Below, one piece after another: positions 1-6,699 of a stretch of DNA of 6,699 nt; the stretch's first letter is position 1; each line of letters begins with the position of its first letter. The stretch lies in the NCBI GenBank assembly GCA_937980285.1, contig CALJQI010000398.1, forward strand, positions 1 through 6,699, in the 5' to 3' direction. Source of the DNA: an uncultured Gammaproteobacteria bacterium (GTDB lineage: Bacteria > Pseudomonadota > Gammaproteobacteria > GCA-001735895). The notes under the pieces were generated by a model. The model was not told the DNA's origin and did no database searches. It saw only the letters and a list, made by a program, of their open reading frames with translations. Both the position numbers and the translations under genes were made by a program.

Positions 1-404
1 CGATCGAATTTGTCAGCAATGCGGGTTTTGTCCATTTTCAGCGCCAGGCTGTCGTGATGGGCGTTGGTCACCATGACGACATCCTTGCGCGCGGCGCGCA
101 AGGCGTCAAGAAAATCGATGCAATACGGACGTATCGCGACCTTGTGACTGACTTCGTGCTTGAGTTCGACGACATCGATTTCGAGCATTTCGCTCCAGTA
201 ATCGGTCGAGTACCAGTTAAGGCTGCCTTCTATCTTCCGGGTCTGGGTAACGATATGCTGCTTCGCGGCCTGCGCCTCCATGCCCTTGATCTCGGCATAA
301 CGCAGCGGCAGGTATTCCTGCCAGAAATAATTATCGAAATGCAGGTCGAGTAGCGTGCCGTCCATATCGAGCAGCACCGTTTCGATGCCTTGCCAGTCGA
401 TCAC
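1..404 (-). CDS. yrfG: GMP/IMP nucleotidase YrfG-like, HAD superfamily (5' part, runs off left edge)
   Basis: A HAD-superfamily hydrolase expected to remove the 5' phosphate from GMP/IMP in the cytoplasm, by similarity to E. coli YrfG. I read 134 codons before the window edge. Motif I is DMDGTLLD at residues 13-20, with the nucleophile D13 and acid/base D15. Motif II is VTNAH at 112-116. The segments DNYFWQEYLP (24-33) and LNWYSTDYWSE (62-72) are hallmarks of the YrfG branch rather than of general phosphoglycolate-type HADs. Motifs III and IV lie outside the window. The start is the GTG at 402-404. An in-frame TGA lies only two codons upstream and its GAGG could serve as a ribosome site, so no longer start exists. 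The gene lies 43 bp behind the phosphatase gene with no visible terminator, so co-transcription is likely. The family call is firm; the substrate is inferred from the family. Confidence 0.85.
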   Translation of the reverse strand, partial: MIDWQGIETVLLDMDGTLLDLHFDNYFWQEYLPLRYAEIKGMEAQAAKQHIVTQTRKIEGSLNWYSTDYWSEMLEIDVVELKHEVSHKVAIRPYCIDFLDALRAARKDVVMVTNAHHDSLALKMDKTRIADKFD

Positions 405-447
405 GCCTCAGGTCCTCGCTCGCAATCCCCGCCAGCTCGGCCGAAAT

Positions 448-2322
<1,875 letters not shown>

Positions 2323-2358
2323 GCAGTGATTTTATTTTTTTGTAGATCGCGCTTAAAG

Positions 2359-2404
2359 AACTATAGCAGTATAGTTAAATTTAATTCTAGTTTATCAATG
2401 ATAA
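2359..2404. promoter_or_regulatory. Cluster of three short palindromes upstream of the phosphatase gene
   Basis: Three perfect inverted repeats sit within 46 bp of AT-rich DNA: AACTATA-gcag-TATAGTT (2359-2376), TTAAATTTAA (2375-2384) and TTATCA-a-TGATAA (2392-2404). The outer two overlap the candidate -10 and -35 boxes of the phosphatase gene on the minus strand. They could be operator sites. AT-rich DNA produces short palindromes easily, so confidence in function is low. Confidence 0.35.
2368..2398 (-). promoter_or_regulatory. Candidate sigma-70 promoter for the phosphatase gene
   Basis: On the minus strand, TTGATA (2393-2398, 4 of 6 matches to the -35 consensus) and TATACT (2368-2373, 5 of 6 matches to the -10) are separated by 19 bp, which is slightly long. 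This would give a leader of roughly 40 nt before the ATG at 2322. The rest of the 2323-2427 gap holds a T-rich run and no gene. Confidence 0.35.
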
Positions 2405-2427
2405 GCCCATAAAAACGCTGTAAAAAA

Positions 2428-2853
2428 CTAAATTGAGACATAGGTCTGCCGCCTAGCCCCTAAAAACGGTTGATAATCCGTATTTTTTAACAATCGTAGC
2501 GGTAAATACAGGTCCCGGCTGACCTCCGGCCAGCGCTTCCACTCCCAGCTTGTGCATTTATCGCCTTCCCTGATTTGCAGGGATTCAGCGCGCAGGCATT
2601 GCGCTTCAAAATAGAGCGATATCGAGTGCTTGTGCTCGGAAAACACGTTACTGGTCACGCCGACGAATCCAAGCTCACCGAGGACCAGGCCGGTCTCCTC
2701 TAGCACTTCGCGCCGCGCGGCCTGCTGCGGCGGCTCGCCGACTTCGATCCAGCCTCCGGGCAGTTGCCACTCGAAGCCGTCCTCCGCGGAAACGCGTTTA
2801 CCGAACAATACCCGCTGCCGATGGGTTACCACCACCGCTACAGCACAGCTCAC
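2428..2853 (-). CDS. Nudix hydrolase, NUDT15/MTH1-like nucleoside triphosphate diphosphatase
   Basis: A small cytoplasmic Nudix pyrophosphohydrolase of 141 residues, probably cleaving a nucleoside triphosphate or a related nucleotide diphosphate. The Nudix box at 34-56 is complete: G34, E40, and REVLEETGL at 48-56, with E52 and E53 as the metal ligands. The N-terminal VLFGKR (15-20) and WQLPGGW (29-35) and the C-terminal KCTSWEW (99-105) resemble the NUDT15 branch, so a cleaning role for oxidised or modified nucleotides is plausible. The substrate is not determined by sequence. I use the GTG at 2851-2853. An upstream in-frame TAG bounds the frame near 2911-2913, and no ATG or TTG lies between. 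An ATT seven codons further out, preceded by GAGAGG, is a remote alternative. The gene is divergent from arsS and 105 bp upstream of the phosphatase gene. Confidence 0.88.
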   Translation of the reverse strand: MSCAVAVVVTHRQRVLFGKRVSAEDGFEWQLPGGWIEVGEPPQQAARREVLEETGLVLGELGFVGVTSNVFSEHKHSISLYFEAQCLRAESLQIREGDKCTSWEWKRWPEVSRDLYLPLRLLKNTDYQPFLGARRQTYVSI

Positions 2854-2889
2854 GGCTTTGTCGAGTTCGTTAATAACCCTCTCCCGGAC

Positions 2890-2922
2890 ATGGCATCTGA
2901 AAAATGAACTCTATGTTATATT
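2890..2922 (+). promoter_or_regulatory. arsS: Weak candidate promoter for the arsS operon
   Basis: ATGGCA (2890-2895, 4 of 6) lies 16 bp before TATGTT (2912-2917, 4 of 6). TATATT at 2917-2922 is a better -10 but lacks a partner -35 at normal spacing. Both overlap the candidate -10 of the divergent Nudix gene, so the two directions may compete. A GAGGA at 2934-2938 is too far (21 bp) from the arsS ATG to be its ribosome site. Confidence 0.28.
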
Positions 2923-2942
2923 GCGGGTCTATCGAGGATCAA
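2915..2942 (-). promoter_or_regulatory. Candidate sigma-70 promoter for the Nudix gene
   Basis: On the minus strand, TTGATC (2937-2942, 4 of 6) and TATAAC (2915-2920, 5 of 6) are spaced by 16 bp. This fits a leader of about 55 nt before the GTG start. It lies in the 106-bp divergent region shared with arsS. Confidence 0.4.
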
Positions 2943-2959
2943 TCTTCAAGCTATTTTCA

Positions 2960-3925
2960 ATGCGCGACACCTGGCCCCTGCTAAAAACTACCGACTTCCC
3001 CAACGTATCCCGGGCTTCGCTGGAAATCCTGCAGGTTAACCTCGGCTACCTGTGCAACCAGTCATGCCTGCACTGTCACGTCGCCGCCGGACCAACGCGC
3101 AAGGAATTGATGCAGCAGGAAAACATCAATCATATTATCGAGGTTCTGAAAAAACCCGGTTTACATACGCTTGATCTGACCGGTGGCGCGCCCGAAATGA
3201 ACCCGATGTTTCGCCGCCTCGTAAGCGCCGCCCGCGAACTCGATATCACGGTAATCGATCGCTGCAATCTGACCATCCTGCTGGAACCCGGCTTCGAGGA
3301 TACCGCGGAGTTTCTCGCCGACAACCAGGTCCAGATCGTCGCCTCCCTGCCCTGCTACATCGAGGACAATGTCGACGGTCAGCGCGGCAAGGGCGTCTAT
3401 CAGAAAAGCATGCAGTCGCTCAAACGCCTGAATCAGCTCGGCTACGGCAAGGAGGGCGGAAACCTTGGTCTAACCCTCGTATACAACCCGACCGGTCCCT
3501 ATTTGCCGCCGCCGCAGGACAGGCTGGAACAGGATTACAAGCAGTTTCTCGCGCAGAAATTCGATATCGAGTTCAACCAGCTGTTTACCATCACCAACAT
3601 GCCCATTGCACGCTTCGGCAGCACCCTGCTATCGAAGGGCGAATTCGAAAACTACATGAACCTGCTCAAGGATTCTTTCAGCACGGCAAACATGCAGGGG
3701 CTGATGTGCCTGAACCAGCTGAGTATCGACTGGGAGGGCTATGTCTATGATTGCGATTTCAACCAGATGCTGAACATGAATATTCGCCACCCCGTCAAAC
3801 AGCACAAACTGCATATCAGCGAGGTTTTGAAGACCTGCCTGGAAAACATCCCGGTCAGTATCGCCGATCATTGTTATGGCTGTACCGCCGGCCAGGGCAG
3901 CAGCTGTGGCGGAGCCATTGCCTGA
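2960..3925 (+). CDS. arsS: ArsS-type radical SAM protein with Cys-rich C-terminal domain (arsenosugar biosynthesis family)
   Basis: A 321-residue radical SAM enzyme. The [4Fe-4S]-SAM motif CxxxCxxC is C32, C36 and C39 in LCNQSCLHCH (31-40). TGGAPEM (74-80) fits the SAM-binding GGE-like position, and RCNLTIL (101-107) is characteristic of the family. The C-terminal part has GLMC (247-250), YVYDCDFNQM (261-270) and HCYGCTAGQGSSCGG (304-318), which probably bind further Fe-S clusters. The family (radical SAM/Cys-rich, sometimes selenocysteine-containing) includes ArsS, which is proposed to join a 5'-deoxyadenosyl group to dimethylarsenite. All the motif positions here are Cys, with no in-frame TGA before the end. 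The ATG at 2960 puts MRDTWPLLKTTDFP directly before the conserved domain; the longer frame upstream is antisense to the Nudix gene. Two family-typical transferases follow. The family call is firm; arsenic as the substrate is inferred. Confidence 0.9.
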   Translation: MRDTWPLLKTTDFPNVSRASLEILQVNLGYLCNQSCLHCHVAAGPTRKELMQQENINHIIEVLKKPGLHTLDLTGGAPEMNPMFRRLVSAARELDITVIDRCNLTILLEPGFEDTAEFLADNQVQIVASLPCYIEDNVDGQRGKGVYQKSMQSLKRLNQLGYGKEGGNLGLTLVYNPTGPYLPPPQDRLEQDYKQFLAQKFDIEFNQLFTITNMPIARFGSTLLSKGEFENYMNLLKDSFSTANMQGLMCLNQLSIDWEGYVYDCDFNQMLNMNIRHPVKQHKLHISEVLKTCLENIPVSIADHCYGCTAGQGSSCGGAIA

Positions 3926-4607
3926 CCGCCCCCTGGTCAGCATAATCATTCCGGTTCTGAACGAAGCGGATTGTCTCGAGCAAACCCTGTCCGGCCTGCT
4001 CGACCGGCAGTGGGTCATCGATCACTGCGAAGTCATCGTTAGCGACGGCGGCAGTCTCGACGGCAGCCTGGAAATCGCCGGGCGTCATCGCTGCAAACTT
4101 GTCCGCAGCAATCGCGGGCGCGCCAGGCAAATGAACCGAGGCAGCCTCGACGCCAGCGGCAGGGTACTGCTATTCCTGCATGCCGACAGCAAGCTGCCCG
4201 ATGATTTCGGCGACGCGATCGCCGGCGCCGACGGCTGGGGATTTTTCCGTCTGCGGCTGAGCGCCGCAGCGGCAGCCTACCGGGTCATAGAATCCGCGAT
4301 CAACCTTCGCACCAGTATCAGCAGGATTGCCGGCGGCGATCAGGCCCTGTTTTTCGAGCGGCGATTTTTCGAAGCCCTGGGGCGCTACCCCGAAATCCCG
4401 TTAATGGAAGATATCGCAATCAGCAAAAAGGCACGCGCGCAGGCGAGGCCGGCGATCGTCCGTTCCGCGATCATCAGTTCGAGTCGACGCTGGCAGGAGC
4501 GCGGAATCGTAAAAACCGTGTTGCTAATGTGGTCGCTGCGATTCGCCTTCTGGCTCGGCGTCGATCCGGCGCGGCTGCACCGCCTTTACTATCCGCAACA
4601 AGGTTAG
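3906..4607 (+). CDS. Family 2 glycosyltransferase, rSAM/selenodomain-associated transferase 2
   Basis: A GT-A fold family 2 glycosyltransferase of the type repeatedly found beside ArsS-like radical SAM genes; donor and acceptor are unknown. Counting from the GTG start (233 residues), the N-terminal strand SIIIPVLNEA is at 12-21, VSDGGSLDG at 45-53, and FLHADS (90-95) fills the place of the metal-binding DxD. The conserved core GGDQALFF (143-150), PLMEDI (165-170) and SSRRW (192-196), followed by the amphipathic C-terminus ending FWLGVDPARLHRLYYP, matches this subfamily. The start is uncertain. GTG 3906 has AGGG 8 bp upstream and overlaps arsS by 20 bp. ATG 3876 would overlap by 50 bp without a ribosome site. 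TTG 3918 follows GGAG by only 3 bp. The overlap implies translational coupling to arsS. Confidence 0.87.
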   Translation: MAEPLPDRPLVSIIIPVLNEADCLEQTLSGLLDRQWVIDHCEVIVSDGGSLDGSLEIAGRHRCKLVRSNRGRARQMNRGSLDASGRVLLFLHADSKLPDDFGDAIAGADGWGFFRLRLSAAAAAYRVIESAINLRTSISRIAGGDQALFFERRFFEALGRYPEIPLMEDIAISKKARAQARPAIVRSAIISSSRRWQERGIVKTVLLMWSLRFAFWLGVDPARLHRLYYPQQG

Positions 4608-4612
4608 CCTGC

Positions 4613-5212
4613 ATGATCCCGGTAGCGCTATTCGCAAGGCCGCCTCAGCCGGGCCTGGTCAAAACCCGCCTGATACCTGATATCGGTGCTGCCGCCGCTA
4701 CCCGGGTTTACCGTTTTTGTCTCGAACATTCGCTCGAACTGGTACAGGGTTGCGGGCTCGATTACCAGCTTTACCTGAGCCAGGACAGCGACGACGAACT
4801 ATTCCAGGATGAACGCTACCTGCTGCAGAAAGGAGCAGATCTGGGCGCACGCATGCACAATGCGCTTGCCGAACTACTGGCGGCAAATAACGACGGCGCG
4901 ATCGTAATAGGGTCTGACTGCCTCGACCTCGGGCCCTCGCAACTGCAGGCGGCGGCACAGGCGCTGGCGGACCACGAGCTGGTGTTAATCCCGGCACTCG
5001 ACGGCGGTTTCGCACTGATCGGCTGCACCGAGGCCAACCCGAAACTGTTCGATTCTGTCAGCTGGGGTACAGACCAGGTGCTTGCGCAAACCATCGCCAA
5101 CGCCGAAAGATTGCACTATCGCCTGTGTTTGCTTGAAACTGTGCGAGATATTGATACGCTGCAGGACCTGGAGCAATACCCTGAACTACTCAGCCTGATC
5201 ACCTCGAGTTAA
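4613..5212 (+). CDS. CofC-like transferase, rSAM/selenodomain-associated transferase 1
   Basis: A 199-residue protein of the DUF2064/CofC-like group, a nucleotidyltransferase-type GT-A fold. It has the start motif FARPPQPGLVKTRL (7-20), the central QKGADLGARM (72-81), GSDCLDL (100-106), PALDGGFALIGC (127-138), WGTDQVLAQT (151-160) and VRDIDTLQDL (177-186). The first motif resembles the nucleotide-binding start of CofC and molybdenum-cofactor nucleotidyltransferases. It may activate a small substrate with a nucleotide or transfer a sugar, but the actual reaction is unknown. Position 104 is Leu where I would expect Pro in GSDCPDL. The ATG at 4613 lies 5 bp after the preceding stop with AGG 9 bp upstream; the longer reading frame from 4529 only overlaps the glycosyltransferase. 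The gene shares one base with pyrD. Confidence 0.87.
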   Translation: MIPVALFARPPQPGLVKTRLIPDIGAAAATRVYRFCLEHSLELVQGCGLDYQLYLSQDSDDELFQDERYLLQKGADLGARMHNALAELLAANNDGAIVIGSDCLDLGPSQLQAAAQALADHELVLIPALDGGFALIGCTEANPKLFDSVSWGTDQVLAQTIANAERLHYRLCLLETVRDIDTLQDLEQYPELLSLITSS

Positions 5213-6207
5213 TGTTATATACACTCGCAAAACCACTGCTATTCGCCGTCGATCCCGAACTGGCTCACGACATCAGCCTGGAAATGTTGCAGCAGTTCCA
5301 TCGCATGATTCCGAATCGACGCGTTGACAAACCCACTAGCGTAATGGGACTCGAGTTTCCCAATCCAGTCGGCCTGGCCGCCGGCCTCGATAAAAACGCG
5401 GATTATCTCGATGGCCTGGCCCGACTGGGTTTCGGGTTTATCGAAGTAGGCAGCGTGACGCCGAAGCCACAACCGGGAAATCCGCAACCGCGCATATTTC
5501 GCCTGACCTCTGCTGACAGCCTGATCAATCGCATGGGCTTCAATAACAATGGCGTCGATTACCTGCTCGAGCGGGTGGTCGACAAAAAACGGGATTTTGT
5601 CCTCGGTATCAATATCGGTAAAAACCTGAGCACACCGCTAGACCAGGCGCTAGCCGATTATCAACTGGCATTGGAGAAGGTTTACCTGAGCGCCGATTAC
5701 ATCGCCATCAATATCTCTTCCCCCAACACACCCGGACTGCGCGACCTGCAGCGTGAAGACGCGCTGGAAGCATTGCTTTCGGGTATTGGCCAGTTGCGCC
5801 GCGGGCTCGAAGACCAGCACCAGCTACGGCGCCCTCTGGCGCTCAAGCTGTCTCCCGACCTCGATCCGCAGGCGGTACCGGTAATTGCCGACCTGTTGCG
5901 CAAGCACGAAGTAGACGGCCTGATCGCCACCAATACCACGATTTCGCGCGATGGCGTTAAAGATCACCGTCTTTCTGCCGAAACAGGAGGCCTAAGCGGT
6001 GCCGCCCTGCGTGACCGCTCAAGACAGGTCTTGAGCGACTTTTATCGCGAGCTGGGTGACGATATACCGATAATTTCAGTAGGCGGAATCGATTCCGCCG
6101 AGGAAGCCAGACTGCGGTTCGAACTTGGCGCCAAACTGGTCCAGTTATACACTGGTTTGATTTACCGCGGTCCCGGACTGGTCAACACGATAACCCGGTC
6201 GCTATAG
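5212..6207 (+). CDS. pyrD: Dihydroorotate dehydrogenase (quinone), class 2
   Basis: The FMN enzyme that oxidises dihydroorotate to orotate and passes electrons to quinone at the inner membrane, the fourth step of de novo pyrimidine synthesis. The 331-residue length is near the 336 of E. coli PyrD. The N-terminal helical extension that marks class 2 is present (1-40, LAKPLLFAVDPELAHD). FMN and substrate motifs follow: AAGLDKN (56-62), NRMGFNN (106-112), NISSPNTPGLR (167-177) with the class 2 catalytic Ser at 170, LKLSPD (211-216), NTT (241-243), GGLSG (259-263), SVGGI (289-293) and QLYTGLIYRGP (311-321). It starts in a TAATG overlap with the preceding transferase, so it is probably translated by coupling and expressed from the arsS operon, an unusual setting for a core biosynthetic gene. 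A perfect hairpin lies within the coding region. Confidence 0.97.
   Translation: MLYTLAKPLLFAVDPELAHDISLEMLQQFHRMIPNRRVDKPTSVMGLEFPNPVGLAAGLDKNADYLDGLARLGFGFIEVGSVTPKPQPGNPQPRIFRLTSADSLINRMGFNNNGVDYLLERVVDKKRDFVLGINIGKNLSTPLDQALADYQLALEKVYLSADYIAINISSPNTPGLRDLQREDALEALLSGIGQLRRGLEDQHQLRRPLALKLSPDLDPQAVPVIADLLRKHEVDGLIATNTTISRDGVKDHRLSAETGGLSGAALRDRSRQVLSDFYRELGDDIPIISVGGIDSAEEARLRFELGAKLVQLYTGLIYRGPGLVNTITRSL
6016..6037 (+). other. Perfect 10-bp-arm inverted repeat inside pyrD
   Basis: CGCTCAAGAC (6016-6025) and GTCTTGAGCG (6028-6037) are exact reverse complements around a 2-nt centre. In RNA this gives about nine pairs closed by a CAGG loop, followed by ACTTTT. It resembles a short-tailed intrinsic terminator but lies in codons 269-276 of an intact gene. 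The structure is certain; any function is not. Confidence 0.6.
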
Positions 6208-6222
6208 CGGAGCCGCGAATAC

Positions 6223-6227
6223 GGAGG
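6223..6227 (+). promoter_or_regulatory. Strong Shine-Dalgarno for the gene after pyrD
   Basis: GGAGG lies 8 bp before the ATG at 6236, the clearest ribosome-binding site in the window. It supports that start and suggests independent translation initiation rather than coupling to pyrD. Confidence 0.85.
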
Positions 6228-6235
6228 CGACTACA

Positions 6236-6699
6236 ATGGACTCGATGGTTTCGCTAAAGGATGCGCGCGATTACCTGCTGAATCTCCCGAAGCAGCTCGA
6301 AGACCACCTCGATGACGACTACCGGCGAGGCCTGGAAAACCTGCTCGCCAGGCTCGAGGAGTTTTTCAACATTGTCGCCAGCGTCAACCTGCGCGCCAAT
6401 GAGGACAAGCTAATCGAGCCCGACGAGGCGACCGAGATCAGCGACTATGGATTCGTCTTGCTGCTAAAACTGGTGGACTTGATGGAGCGCCTCGATTTAC
6501 CGCACAAGCGCAAGGAGATCGAACAGATTTCGCTGGTATTCGCGCGTTGGACGATAAGCTACAACGGCACTATCAACCATCTCGAACCGGTGGTTAACGC
6601 GATAGCCCAGATGGCCAACCTGATGCAGGAAAAAGAAGCGCTGCTGGCCCTGTCCGACCTGATTGCCGATGTCGTCGAACATTGCCCGCTGGCGCTTAA
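6236..6699 (+). CDS. Unrecognised helical protein downstream of pyrD (5' part, runs off right edge)
   Basis: An open frame of 154 codons with no stop before the window edge; the final TAA of the window is out of frame. I do not recognise the family. The visible protein has no signal peptide or membrane segment and no cysteine until C150. It is rich in Leu, Glu and Asp and reads as a bundle of amphipathic helices: YLLNLPKQLEDHLDDDYRRG (13-32), LENLLARLEEFFNIV (33-47), GFVLLLKLVDLMERLDL (72-88), KEIEQISLVFARWTI (93-107) and VVNAIAQMANLMQEKEALL (119-137). A Trp/Tyr segment, ARWTISYNG (103-111), may be the most conserved part. It follows pyrD by 28 bp on the same strand behind a strong GGAGG, so it is probably in the same transcript. 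A cytoplasmic scaffold or binding role is possible, but no function can be assigned. Coding status is well supported by the ribosome site and uninterrupted frame. Confidence 0.75.
   Translation, partial: MDSMVSLKDARDYLLNLPKQLEDHLDDDYRRGLENLLARLEEFFNIVASVNLRANEDKLIEPDEATEISDYGFVLLLKLVDLMERLDLPHKRKEIEQISLVFARWTISYNGTINHLEPVVNAIAQMANLMQEKEALLALSDLIADVVEHCPLAL

Noticed and set aside
2630..2959. A 110-residue N-terminal extension of ArsS
   Set aside because: The segment is antisense to the Nudix gene, rich in Ser/Thr/Pro without motifs, and the family begins near MRDTWPLLKTTDFP at 2960.
3923..3925. The TGA ending arsS read as selenocysteine, because some relatives are selenoproteins
   Set aside because: It falls after the conserved SSCGG motif where the family normally ends, the downstream frame is not conserved-looking, and all motif cysteines are encoded as Cys. 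I saw no convincing SECIS-like hairpin next to it.
4529..4612. A 28-residue N-terminal extension of the CofC-like protein
   Set aside because: It overlaps the end of the glycosyltransferase in another frame, and the ATG at 4613 sits right at the family's conserved start.
4698..5015. Minus-strand reading frame opposite the CofC-like gene
   Set aside because: It is Arg/Pro-rich antisense sequence without motifs, within a gene whose conserved motifs all read on the plus strand.
6200..6209. CGCTATAGCG palindrome over the pyrD stop codon
   Set aside because: It is only 10 bp with no loop or T-tract, so it is not a terminator, and it is short enough to arise by chance.
6697..6699. The terminal TAA as the stop of the last gene
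   Set aside because: It is out of frame with the ATG at 6236; the frame ends with CTT plus two bases, so the gene continues.

Overview
The window looks like chromosomal DNA from a gammaproteobacterium, probably an uncultured or marine-type lineage. This is an inference from gene content: a YrfG-type GMP/IMP nucleotidase, a class 2 (quinone-linked) dihydroorotate dehydrogenase, and the proteobacterial form of the ArsS radical SAM protein with its two partner transferases. Coding density is high. I see no tRNA, rRNA, insertion sequence, CRISPR array or phage gene. No stretch over 300 bases lacks a gene.

Left half, minus strand (1-2853). Read in the direction of transcription, the order is a small Nudix hydrolase of the NUDT15/MTH1 kind, a 105-bp AT-rich gap packed with short palindromes, a large membrane protein, and the 5' part of a HAD-family nucleotidase (yrfG), which runs off the left edge. 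The membrane protein joins a cytoplasmic PP2C (PPM) Ser/Thr phosphatase through one transmembrane helix and a Pro-Glu repeat linker to an extracytoplasmic formylglycine-generating-enzyme (FGE/SUMF1) fold domain. That domain has lost the two catalytic cysteines. The architecture suggests a phosphatase controlled by an outside sensor or ligand-binding domain.

Right half, plus strand (2960-6699). A divergent 106-bp region separates the Nudix gene from a tight operon: arsS (radical SAM with Cys-rich C-terminus), a family-2 glycosyltransferase of the rSAM/selenodomain-associated transferase 2 type, a CofC-like nucleotidyl/glycosyltransferase (rSAM/selenodomain-associated transferase 1), pyrD, and an unrecognised helical protein cut by the right edge. 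Junctions are overlapping or nearly so: the glycosyltransferase starts inside arsS, the next gap is 5 bp, pyrD starts in a TAATG overlap, and the last gene follows after 28 bp behind a strong GGAGG.

The arsS plus two-transferase set is a recurring module. ArsS is known from arsenosugar biosynthesis, where it acts after arsenite methylation by ArsM. What the two transferases do is, as far as I know, not settled, and no arsM is visible here. The points most worth following are this module with its coupling to pyrD, and the PP2C-TM-FGE-like fusion. Smaller signals are a perfect 10-bp-arm hairpin inside pyrD and the palindrome cluster in front of the phosphatase gene.
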